NCBI RefSeq assembly: GCF_051401765.1
Contig: NC_135066.1
Location: 17,277,001 to 17,341,000 of the forward strand
From: Calliopsis andreniformis
Lineage: Eukaryota > Arthropoda > Insecta > Hymenoptera > Andrenidae
Reading direction: 5' to 3'
DNA length: 64,000 bases
The notes under the pieces were generated by a model. It saw nothing but the letters and a program-made list of their open reading frames with translations, was not told the DNA's origin and did no database searches. Position 1 is the stretch's first letter. The number at the start of each line of letters is the position of its first letter. A program made the translations under genes and the position numbers. Positions 1-10,735 of the stretch are shown piece by piece.

Positions 1-840
1 TGGAATCAACTCCCCTCAGTCACGAAATAATCAAACCGAAGCCATCCACCGAATCGATAATTAACATGTCCACATTACCTATCGCGACTTTCCTCCGCTT
101 CTCCTGGCAAGGGAAAACAGTGAAGGGGCGCGAAAGGGATCGGCGGGGGTCGGCTCGGGGGAGGGAGGCAGAAGGACAAAGCGATTCTTCGCACCCTATT
201 TTCTCACGCGGCCGTCGAATCGTTCGCGCGTCCGATATCTTACGAAGACTCGTTGACGTCGGCCGTACATCATCGGATCTGCTTATACCGACGACGATAT
301 TGACAGCCTTCGTTCGATGGAGCTCGCCCGGGGGGGATGATTGGGGTCGTCGATGACAGAGCTGCGACGCCTCTGTTCGATGCACGTGTGTGCGCGCCGT
401 ACTCTCTCCGCCGCTCTGCGGCACGTTGTGCCAGCCATACGTGTCGTCTCTCTATCTGCCTGCATCTCCGCCTCTGTCCGTCTGTTTGTGCGCGAAATAA
501 GGGGGAAAAACGCGGGAGGCACGGAGAGAAAGAAAGGGTGAGATCCGCGCGCGACTCGGGTTCGAGCGTTATCAGATCCTACGGCAGGACACGCGACTCG
601 GTCGAGCGATCTTATCGGCCGGATGGAAGGAATTTTATGTCGTATAATGGACAGTGGCCGCACACGACACGGACCTCGCCAGACGATGGATTTGCGACGC
701 GATGTGAAGCGGTTCTTCGATGTACGTGGAAATCCAGCAGCGATTCTTTTTTACTCGTTCTCGTTGCCTGTGGTTTTCGTGTCTGCTCGGCTTTGTTTGA
801 GGCGCTGTCGCTGTCAGTTGCTTTGGAAACGGAGAACTGA
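1..840. other. GC/CpG-rich island, no gene
   Basis: A CpG-dense stretch with short open frames on both strands that overlap each other and show no protein family. The frames are a by-product of high GC. No repeat or RNA gene is seen. Confidence 0.6.
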
Positions 841-1430
841 TGGGGATTTATTTTGGGGAGCGTTTGAATAGTTGTGCGGTGGTTCGGTTCGAAAAGGGTC
901 CGTAAAATAATATTCTGGAAAATGGGAATTTTATAATAGAAATTAGGGCTTTTGTTTTAATTAGACTGGTGACTTGAGTAGCTTACAAATTAATTTGGTA
1001 CTTTTGATGTTTGAAGTTTAAATCAATTCTAACCTCTTTCGATGTTGAAGCTGTCGACCTTTAAAATGATAAATAACGTTAAATCGCTGAGAACGCGTAA
1101 CTAAACTAAAAAGGAGTGCAAGAAGGGATGGTACCGTGCTTCGCTGCCACGCGATATTTTAAATGCGTGTTAATGGTCGAGAGCTGAAAGTGTCTAGAAC
1201 ACGGGAGAAGTAATAATAAGGGAAGGCGCGCGATATAAACGAAGAATCGAAAGCTCTCGAGCGGTCGAATAATGAAGTCGACGATGAATTTACCCAGTCA
1301 CGCTTTCGAGGGGTCGCTTATCGTCTCTGGATCCCCGATAATTCTCCAGCAGGGGGTGTTTACTCGCGCTTCTCTTTCTAATTCCTTCTTCGCTACGCTC
1401 TTATCAATCGACGATCTGTATCGCGCTGGA

Positions 1431-1470
1431 CATTACCAGCCGCCCTGACCCCGTGCTGGTTAGGGTAATG
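1431..1470. repeat. imperfect palindrome / hairpin
   Basis: CATTA (1431-1435) pairs with TAATG (1466-1470), and CCCTGACC (1443-1450) pairs with GGTTAGGG (1458-1465, one G.T). A 7-base bulge lies on the 5' side and the loop is 7 bases. It lies in the GC-rich patch inside the first valley. Confidence 0.6.
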
Positions 1471-2050
1471 ACGCGGCAATTTTCTAAACTGGAATTTCCT
1501 TTTCCAACCCCTTGATTGCCGGCCCTAACACGCGACAGTCGTTAACAACCACCTTCCCTTCGCCATCTTATCATTTGTAGTCCACTGTCTTCCTTCGGAG
1601 TCCTTGACCACTTCGCCAACGAGGATATAAAATATTCACTAGAATATTTGGGTAATAAATGATGACATTCTTAGCGCTGAATCATCGTCGGAAAATTAGT
1701 AGATTATTGATCCGATGATAAAGAAACACAGTAGTGATCAATAGAATTGCACCACTATTTTAGAAATGTAGATTGCTCATAATGTAACTATTATGCTAAA
1801 ACTAGTAGCTATACTTCTTAATAAATTGATCTATTAGATAAAGAAGGTAAACTAAACCTTCCAGTCACATAAACAGAAATCTTATTAAGGTAGTGCAATT
1901 TCTGTAGCTACTACTGTAGTTTTATTATTGAGACTATTTCGCCTTAGGTGCGTAATAATTGAGAAGTAGGTTTCTTCTTGATAACAGAAAATTAGTAAAT
2001 TTGTATTGTAAAAGGACAGATAATGCTAGTAAATTTCATAGATGATCTAC

Positions 2051-2117
2051 TCTTGACTTTTACTACTTGCATAAAGCCTGTATGATTTATTCTTGACTTT
2101 TACTACTTCCATAAAGC
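2051..2117. repeat. 40-bp-period tandem duplication
   Basis: A 27-base unit beginning TCTTGACTTTTACTACTT occurs at 2051-2077 and again at 2091-2117 with one mismatch. A degraded partial copy (TGACTTCTACTACTT) follows at 2121-2135. Confidence 0.85.
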
Positions 2118-2767
2118 TACTGACTTCTACTACTTAAATTAAGGCGATCCTAATAACGTTTCATAGATTACTAGAGCTTCTATTTTTAATGATTCAACAT
2201 CCAGCCACCCTGACTTCCTCCAAAAAAACTATACCCACCCACAAGTGATGTACTCGTACTACCAACCCCAACACTAACCCCAGACTTCAAACATCCCAAC
2301 ACTATCAATACAACCCTCTTCCCCATAATACCACAACGAACTTCACAAAGCCACATCCCATGTCAAATCTACACCCAACCCCATCACACCACCCACGGAA
2401 CTTATCCACCACCTCAGGCGCCCCAAGCAACACCTTCCCCGAGTCCCTCGACCACCAAAACCCAGGAAGTCCCCAAGAAAAAAGACTAAAAGAGGAGTCC
2501 CCAGTAGAAATGAAAGCCTTAGGGAGCCGATCGCCCGGGGTTCACGGAAGTCTTGCCAGCAAACGGGCCGCGTAGGCCTGAGGCAGCCTCCGCGCGGGAC
2601 TGCCGCGTGTGTTCGCTCCTCGGTCGGCGGCTTGCGTTTTAATCCCACAAAATTGTGCACGGTTCGCAGGAGGGTAGCGCGCAGGGGGTCTGACAGCGGA
2701 AGGCGTGCGTGGGCGGCTGCGTGGTAAACAGCTCGCCGGCGAGGACCATTTAGCAATGTTGGCGTGG

Positions 2768-3008
2768 CACGCGTGTTCCACGTATGCACGTGGAGGTAGG
2801 AGACCTGCACACGTGTGCGTCGGCACATACGCTCGTCATCGCGACGGCCGCCTCTTATTGCGAGGAATAAGCCGAGCTGCCGAGCCGAGGGAAAGGAAAA
2901 GGGGGACAGGAGAAAATTCGAGCCTTGAGGTAGGCGCACACGCGTGCATGAGCGTTCCACGCGTCTCGCCCACCTATGCAGACGCTCGCAGCCTGGAGGA
3001 GACGCGTG
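2768..3008. promoter_or_regulatory. cluster of CACGCG/CACGTG (HES/E(spl)-type) sites
   Basis: CACGCGTG occurs at 2768-2775 and 2939-2946, CACGTG at 2787-2792 and 2810-2815, CACGCGT at 2958-2964 and CGCGTG at 3003-3008. These are the preferred sites of bHLH-Orange (Hairy/E(spl)) and E-box bHLH factors. Notch-induced E(spl) repressors are known to oppose differentiation genes in fly neuroblasts, so a silencer role is conceivable. High local GC makes chance occurrence easier. Confidence 0.35.
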
Positions 3009-4785
3009 CTTACGTTCGCAGGTAGCGGACCGTTCCCGCGGAGTATGTGAGCTTCCGGGATAGAGCCGGAAGAACGGCAGCCTTGTAATTACTATGCACT
3101 CGTAATCTTTTCTACATTCCCCCACGCTAGCCTGTTCTTCTTTCACTCCTGCGTTCGCTTCCTGGTCGCGTTCCGCTGTTCCCTTTCGCCCCTCTGGCCA
3201 TCGTTTCGAGTCGCTTCTCGGACGATGCGTAGGCGACACTGTAATTGGCCCCGGTCTCTATCCCCACGACTGTGAAACTCTGCGACTCTTCGAAAAAGAG
3301 TTGAATACTCTCTTTGCACTTGGTCCCGAGGACCGACGTATGACTGGTTGCTCACCGAAATCTGGGATAGGGTATTCTCCCGCGGAACTTGGTTCCTTTG
3401 AATGGGCTAGATGGATTTTCAGCCTGGCAACAAGTTCACGATTGTCATCCACTTTTCCCTGTCGAGTTTGCGATCTTCTCTCTCTCTCGTGACGTCCTCC
3501 CGAGCAGACGATCCTTTGGGATCGTTGACACCGGGACGTCCTCTCCCTCGAGGATCCGTATCTGAGGAAAGTTCTCTTTTCGATTTTCTTCTCCTCCCGC
3601 GCCCGGTCCAGCCCTCGACGGGGAAGAAAGGAGCCTGGGCAAAATGAGCAAGTACGAGTTCTTTGAGACAAAAGGCGACGGAGGAAGCGAGAGGCACGCA
3701 GGGCCAGAGGTAATACGCATCGAACGTGGAGGAGGGACGACCGCGGGGATACAGTGGCGAGAAGAGGGTAGAGCGGAAGGTGATGATGAGGGGGTGGCAG
3801 GACGAGAAAGGGGTAGAGGGACAGGAGGGTACAGTGGCTCCAGAACCCTCTGATACGAAGAAAGAAACTTTGGTCTTTGACTTTCGGGCCGCGGCCTTGC
3901 TGACGGCTATACCTGGCCTTCGAAGGGAAGGAACGAGGAAGAAGAAGACGCGGTCTCTTGAGCCGCCGCGAGGCCCTCGAATCCACAAAGAAGAACCCCG
4001 TCCTCGTGTTCGCCCCGTGTCTGCACACTGCCAGTTGTCCCTCAAGCAGCTGTATGCGTACGCCCAAGGAACCGTGGTTACTCGAAAGACATAAACGATC
4101 CTATATAGATCTCAAAGAATCTCGCGCCAGCTTCTTGATTAAAACCTGACCACGCAGCTAAATGAAGAGCAACTCGCGCGTTTCGATGCTACCAACAGTG
4201 GCCTCTCACCTGCAGGTACCTGCACTACCGACCTAACCCTCTGATAGACTTTTATTCCCTCTCGGAGTGCCTCGTTCCGGAGCTCCAGGAGTGCTGACAG
4301 AGTCCCATTGATCCTGTATCGGTAGCATTCACGTAATTATTGAATTCTTTTTAACGTGAGGCCAGTTTGCTTTTCCACCCACGCAGCGGTATGCACACTC
4401 CACGCACATGTTGCTTTCAGGAGGCTGGAATGCGAGCTCTCGCCAAACGGCACTCTTTCTCTGACTCCAGCGTATCAATTGTCGATATTGCACGTTGGAT
4501 GGTGAATCGATAGCCAGCTTCTGCACCAACCCTCCTGCCCTCCCCCGATCACCGCTGCTCGCCTGTGTCCGTGGTCCGACGAGCATTTTCCAGGTTCGTG
4601 CGCGTCAGACGGTGGTATATCTTGGAGCGACTTGAAAGAGGCACGGTGGCGGTCGGTTGTTCGCTAGAAAGCGAATTTTTCGGAAGAAGGGTAATCCGGC
4701 TTACGGCGGTGCAGGCGGGATGAAGCACCCTGCATCGAGCCAGCTTACCCCGTGCGTGGTGGTTGTGCGCGTAAACGGCAGTCAC

Positions 4786-4826
4786 TTAATTAAAAATTAC
4801 TTAATTACGTTCTTGGCACTAATTAG
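4786..4826. promoter_or_regulatory. TAAT (homeodomain) site cluster
   Basis: TTAATTAA (4786-4793), TTAATTA (4801-4807) and CTAATTAG (4819-4826) lie within 41 bases inside an otherwise GC-rich island. Local AT-rich homeodomain cores in a GC-rich context are typical of conserved enhancers near developmental transcription factors. Confidence 0.4.
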
Positions 4827-4904
4827 TGGCGCTTGGCTCTCTCTCGCCCGTGCACCTCGACTGCCTAGGCGCACCGCCTCCTCTTTCACTCCTTTCTCTT
4901 CTGT

Positions 4905-4950
4905 CTCTCTCTCCTCTCTCTCTCCTTCTCTCTCTCTCTCTCTCTCTCTC
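4905..4950. repeat. (TC)n microsatellite
   Basis: The tract is almost pure TC, with an uninterrupted (TC) run at about 4927-4950. It lies in a pyrimidine-rich zone that creates Ser/Leu-rich false open frames. Confidence 0.9.
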
Positions 4951-5640
4951 GGCTCGCACCGCCCACACCACGGCCTCCTTCAACCTTCTCTCGCCCTCCT
5001 CGCCCGTTAGCTGCCTCCTCCATCTCCTCTTACACCCTCCTTCGCTTCTGCACTCCGTTCACAGCCAGCCGGCAGCGAAATCTCTGTCTTGGTTCGCATT
5101 CTTCTTCTCTCTTCCGCCGCAGCGGCAACCGAAGCCCCCTCCTCCCTTCTCTCCACCTCACGCCGCCGCCAACAATCCACCGCCGCCGTTGCCACCGCTC
5201 CCTCTTGCCCCTTTTCTTTCCCTGCTCGCCGGAAGTCGGGCTAGCAACGAGTTACCCGAAGCGCCGTAAACTTCCGGTTAACGTTATTCCTCTTTTTATT
5301 CAGTTTTCTTCCCGGTTTTCACGCAACGACGACGAGCCACCGCCCCTCCCTCTGCCTCGTCCCCGCTGTGGGATCCAACTTCCGCCGAGATTACCCTTTT
5401 GTCGACGAGCACACGACCCGCGGAGTCATCTTTGAGACTCTTCGTATTACCTCTGCTCGCGAGCCCTCCTCCCTTCTACGGCGCTGATAACGCGGAGCTG
5501 AAGCGTTTACCGTATCGAATCTCGGCTCTCAGTGGTGCAGTTCGCGTGGTTGCGAGCGTTCTTCAGTTGCGAGGTCATCCCCTTCGAGGGACCTGCGGCT
5601 AAGGTAGTGGTACCTTTTCTATACCGCGTGTTTGCTTCTT

Positions 5641-6730
5641 GGGGCAGAGTTGAATATCTTTTTGAAATTGATTAAATTGCCCTGTCGTGAACTCATTGCT
5701 GATGAAAGCATAAACGAAAGCAGTGCCCTAGAGTTGACTTAATCCTTATCAAAGGGTAGAGTCACTGAGAACTCAAATTTATTCAAGTTTAGAAAATTGA
5801 AGAAATCGAATTTGATCCTATTGGAGATATAGTATTAAGGTTTTTGAATCATCTCGTCTAGAAAAAGTAGTCTTATTCCTAGACCATTCTTCTTTCAAGA
5901 GGCAACAATATTTCTCGCCTTAGTAATCTCACAATTCTAAATTTTCTCTACCATTCACTATGCCTTGAGAGAAGTCTGAATGGTCCCCGTGGCGAAGATC
6001 CCTTATACGACACCTCCCTGTCGAACGATCACGAAGAATAGAAGTTCTGATCAGTCGGACGAGAGCGAACAAGCTTACCACCCTCGCGAAAATGTCAGTG
6101 CTGTAACATAAGGGGTTTACGCTGGCGTTGCATCAGGCAGGCAGGCAGGCAGGCAGGCAGCCAGTCAGGCAGCAGCAGCGCCGTTCCTTTTCGAATTTTT
6201 TGATAATGAACACAAGTAGGAGAAACACGAAGGGTATTGGCTGGGCGGGCAGACAATGCGGTGGCCGCAGGGTTATCGCGGGAGAAACAACGAAGGAGGC
6301 GGGGGTTGGCTGACAGGGTTTCGATGGGAGCGAGCCTCCGTTGCGCGGGGAGAGAAAAGGAGGAGGAGGAGGAGGGAGGGAGAAGCGGGCAGCGGAGGGT
6401 GATGCCAGGGGACTTTATAGGGGATGTAAGCATCGCCACTGCAAGGCTAATCCGCCACTATGAGCTGCTACTTGCAGCATGAGTACGGTACACTCCCTGC
6501 CAAAGACTCTGTTCCCTGCCACCCCTCCACCCGCTCACCGCCCCCTCGGGGAGTCTTCTTTCCGGTTCTTCCTGTTGGTCGAACGGAACGGTTCGTTGAC
6601 CCTGGCAGGAGAGAAAGCACGGCAAAGGACGAAAGCAGATATTGCTTCTTCGTTGTTCTCCCCTGATGAGGGTGGTGCAATGGTCTCGCGACAATTAACA
6701 CTCGGGGTTGATGGAACGCCGCAGCTGACT
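5641..6730. other. AT valley then GC island, no gene
   Basis: 5641-6000 is AT-rich. 6001-6730 is GC-rich and holds the CAGG repeat and a short GGA-rich stretch (about 6357-6385). Nothing coding is recognised. Confidence 0.6.
6134..6160. repeat. (CAGG)n microsatellite
   Basis: There are 6.75 perfect units of CAGG, followed by related CAGTCAGGCAGCAGCAGC. The apparent Gln-Ala-Gly-Arg peptides around it are repeat translations. Confidence 0.95.
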
Positions 6731-8640
6731 TAGGAGTGATTAGAAATGATTTGAAAGTAGACCGAAGTGAACTCGAAACTAGTCTGAAAATCTAAAGTGG
6801 GTTACAGTACATGGGGGAGGTTTCGTATCATTATAAATCTTAATGAATCTTATCAGAGACATAGCATAACAGTCTATCAGCCTAAAAAAATAATCTCCGA
6901 AGTCCACCCCATTCGTACCCCAAAAACAGTAGCCACAGAAGTATAAACCACTCCCACAACTTAAACAAACGCAGCTCGTCCAAAACCCTCTAAGACCCTC
7001 GCGTCATCTTCCCCGCAGCCAATCACGGAGCGCAAATCTAGCGACCGATCGGAAGCTCGCCAGGCTAATTGCAATCAATTCCCAGCATCCCTGTCCCCAG
7101 GACAAAAGTACGAAGAACAATTGATTAGATCTCCACGGAGCGCGGATATTGCACAGTGGCCTGATTACGCGAGGCCTTCGAGTCCCATCGTGCCGCGGGT
7201 ATTTAATATCTCGAGAAAAATGCCGGTGACTGATCATAAAGAATTTCATTGTCCCAGGCACGTTGAACAGAGTCCGAGGGGCTCGTTATCCGCGCTGGCA
7301 TTGTTCGCCGAATGCATTCCTGCCGGGCGCAAATTACTCCGAAACATCTCCGGGTGCCGCGGGTATCAGCTGCTCTCTAAGAAATATTGGAAATAGTTGG
7401 CCGATCCGCGAAGGAAACACTTGGCACGGTGCCTAGTTCCCTCTCGGCGGCTTTAGCGTCCGGATGCGCGCTACTTGCGATGCATTACTTAGCCGGCGAG
7501 TGCAAGCATCAAGGGGCGATGAGGAGGAGAGGCAGAGGGAGGGATAGAGGGGGGCCAGACCCAGAAAATTCATCGTCCAATGAATGCGCCGTCTCCAGCG
7601 TCGGCTCTCCTCCTCCCCCTTCCTTCGTTTTGGTTTTCCGACCTCTCTGTGTGCACACCGCCGATCGCCTTCGCCGCGAGTACAAAAGGGATGCTCCAGC
7701 CGCGGGGGGTGGTCGAGGGGGGTATTAAAATGCGATATTGACCGGTCGGTTCTCCGGAGTGACTAAATATTGATCGTTCTCCTTTGCGATCCCTTTTGTT
7801 TCATCTGCAACGGGAGAGGCCAACTGACACGAATATCTTCTTTGCCTGCCTTAAGACGAGAGACCGGGGCGGGTTATTACCGGGACGGGCTCGGTTTTCT
7901 CGCGACACTGATTCCACTCCTTGAACCCCTTTCCTCTACCCCAACCTGCCACTCGGTGGTTAAGTACACGCGGACTCGCCGAGCCTCTGGCTTTGTAATT
8001 GTTTTCCGTGGAGCAGGGAGGCGCGCATTTTTTCAGACGCACTGAGAAGAGCAGGTTCTGGGAGATGTAAGAACTGGGAGACCAGAGGCGGCTGGTTCGG
8101 CTAGGAGACATAGGCGTTTTAAGTAAATTAAGGGAGACCCTAGAGACATTGCGCTGGGTCAAGGAGGAGACTTGAAAGATTTGGGAGGGTGTAGTTAAGT
8201 ATAAATATTTTTTTTAGTTTCTTGTCAGTGCGGAGTTTGTAGCTTGTATGTTGTCGTTTCACAGTGACTGAATTTTTGCCTTCTTTGGTCTCACTTAGAA
8301 TTTTAGGGATATTTCTTTTAGAGGCAATTTTCGCAGACATCTCAAATTCACGATTTCAGACAACTCAGACAAAGTTTAAACAATTGGTCACGAAAGGACC
8401 CTTTAATCGAGCTCCTATTAGAATTACAATACCGAGAATAGAACCAAGGTTCCTCTTCCCCATCCTCCAGTCACACAGGATTCTTCATTCCAAACTCCCG
8501 TTACCTCCTCCCAAACTTCGCCACTCAAAACAATTATTTCAAACGCAGTCTGCATTCGTCAAGCCAAACGTCACTTCTCCCATAATTTCCCTCCCTCTTT
8601 CGCTTTTTCGACTGCACCGGGGCACAGCAGAATAGTCAAA
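6731..8640. other. valley-island-valley, no gene
   Basis: 6731-6980 is a short AT valley that passes from G-rich to A/C-rich. 6981-8050 is a GC island with homeodomain-like cores (CTAATTGCAATCAATT near 7064; CAATTGATTAG near 7119) that looks conserved-element-like. 8051-8640 is another AT valley with G/T on the left and A/C on the right. No gene or RNA is seen. Confidence 0.55.
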
Positions 8641-10735
8641 GGACCTCTAAATGAATCCCATAATCGCGTCATGCATTCCATTATTCCGCGGTGCCTGGTG
8701 CGCGTGGTCCAGACGTCGAGCGTCATTTTTCATCCACGTCGTTCGTAAGGATTTCCGCGAAAAATCGTGCGCCTGGCCGAGCGCGTCCTCCGTCCCCCTC
8801 CCGCGCAGAATCTGTCGAGGGCGAGGAGCTCTGCAGGGAAAAACGCGAAATGATAATGTACCCCGTATCCCGGCCTAATCGGCTTTGTATCCGCCGTGAT
8901 GGCTGGTGGACCTGGGGAGAGGCAGCGAGGGACGAGGAGGGGGAGGGATGACGCTGGGATCCTGGGGGCAGCTGGGAGACGCGAGTCTCCTACGGCCTCC
9001 ATGGAGGATTTAATTTACATCCACCGGCGAAAAACGCGGAAAACAGTTTATCAAAAAAGTTACCGCGCAGGCTCCGACGACGGAGAAATGGAGGACAGAG
9101 GAGGCGAGGGAGCGAGAGAGCGGCTGAGGGCGGAGGGCGAGAGGAGGCGATGCCGGAGGAAAAGGGGGTGCGGGATAGAAAGAGGGTTCACGACGGCAGA
9201 AATGAAATTGTCCGTGCATGGATTACCGTCGACTTCGTTATACCCTCGAATTAGTCTCCCTCTCCCCTCCGCCCGTCGGCTTCCCTCTTTCTCTCGGCTC
9301 TACATGTCCATTCTTCTACGTCTCTGTCGGCCGGCGCATCGTTTATTCACCGCTCCTAAAACGGCGCTTAAGTATTTTTTAATAAAACCTCTTATCCCGT
9401 GCGAGCACTTATACCCTCTGTCATTTATCGCACCTCTCCGCGGCTCTCTCTACTGCTAGATTTCTCTTAATTGCTCGGCCGATAAACACCGTCGTTCAAG
9501 CTTCTTTCTTCGGGAGTGAGGCTGGGACTGAGGTGGTCTATGGGGAAATCGTGTAAGCGTTCTTGTGAAGGTGATCAGTGGCATCTATAGATTCTTTAGG
9601 CAGAATAGGAGTGGAGATACTTATTTTGGTCGTGTATCATTCTACTTGTTCTTTGTCACACGAGATATTGTGACATGTCTGGGGATTGAAGAGAGCTTCT
9701 CGTTTGAGGTAGCGATTTTTTTATCACTATCGAGGCTCGAAAGTATCGTCGGCCATTGTAGGTGGAATTCGAACGAATTATCGGTGAAGAGGAAAGGTTC
9801 GAGCGAGAAGAATGCTCGGACGTGATCCCCGACGCGTGAAACGCCTCTCACAGGGGCGGCTCGTCGAGCGTAACTTTAAATTTCCCGCTAATCCCTCCGG
9901 GAATCGGTTCGATGCCTCTTGTGACGTTTCGCGGCAAAGCATCGGGATTCGAAATCGGCGTGAACCGAGCGTAAAATTACTGTTTCGGCCAACATTTACC
10001 CCGACACTCGCGGGGGTAACGTTCGACTGGACACCGACTCTGAATTGATTTCATTTGAAATCCCATCCCCCCCTCTCGATGTCCCTCCTACCTTTTCTGT
10101 GTCCGTCGCTCGCCCTCATCCCTCCTCTCTCCCAGCGGATCGTTGTTCGCCACCCTCGATTTTCTGCTTTCTCTCTCTCTTCCCCTCTATCCCTCTCTCT
10201 TTCTCTCTTTCCTCTGCACCAACCTTTCTGTCTTCTCTCCTCTCTCGTTTGCCCTGCGTGTCCCATTCTCGCGCTTTCTCTCTGTTCCCCTCCTCCTCTC
10301 ACCCGTTTGCTCTCCTACCCCTCGTTCAAATCTCGTTCGAGGTCCGCGACGCCTACGTACAAGCCGGGCGAAATGCGTTTCGATCCGCGCCATTTTCTAT
10401 CGGTCCGCATATCTCCGCGTGTCCACCCCCGAAGCGGCGCAAAAGGGGACGGGGGAGGAAAAAAAGACGGCGGCGGAAGTAGACTCATTAGCCTGGGCAG
10501 CGCGACACATGGATGGAGAAAGTGATACCTGCAATCAATAACGGGCGTCGGTGCGCGCCCTTTCGAAATTTCTGCAATATCGCAGGACGATTGCGAAACG
10601 ATGCGTGCGGGGCGTATTCGGCGATGCGACGCTGGCCTTCATCAGGCTTCTGTTTCGTCCTTTCGTGCAGCGGGATCCGAATACATGGTCCTGGATACCA
10701 CGTGTGGCTTCATTCGAGGTGGGTCTCGGGATGAT
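8641..10735. other. GC islands with a pyrimidine-rich tract, no gene
   Basis: 8641-9510 and 9830-10735 are CpG-rich, separated by a weak AT dip. The tract from about 10050 to 10320 on the + strand is C/T-rich (CTCTC-type) and gives overlapping Ser/Pro/Leu-rich false frames in all three + frames. TTTATT/TTTAATAAAA motifs near 9340-9390 stand out in the first island as possible Hox-type sites. Confidence 0.55.

Larger units (their letters stand above)
841..2440. other. AT valley with opposite skews at its two ends
   Basis: The left edge (841-960) is G/T-rich, with 35 G against 8 C. The right edge (2221-2400) is A/C-rich, with 73 C against 10 G and 69 A against 28 T. The middle contains a moderately GC-rich patch (about 1131-1600) with a bulged hairpin, then an AT-rich part (1600-2150) made of locally duplicated TAGTA/CTACT motifs. 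There is no coding potential. Confidence 0.7.
2441..5640. other. large GC island with regulatory-type clusters, no gene
   Basis: The island is CpG-rich throughout. It contains a cluster of HES-type sites (2768-3008), a homeodomain-site cluster (4786-4826) and a long pyrimidine-rich tract (about 4880-5260) that includes (TC)n. Long open frames here, such as 2343-3239 and 3258-4067 on the minus strand, are Arg/Ser/Pro-rich, overlap one another and match no family. They are composition effects. Confidence 0.6.

Noticed and set aside
2343..4067. Minus-strand frames of 298 and 269 residues
   Set aside because: Arg/Pro/Ser-rich, inside a GC island where stop codons are rare, with competing open frames on both strands. 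No domain or splice structure is visible.
4657..5269. Plus-strand frames with Ser/Pro/Leu runs
   Set aside because: They are produced by the (TC)n and pyrimidine-rich tract.
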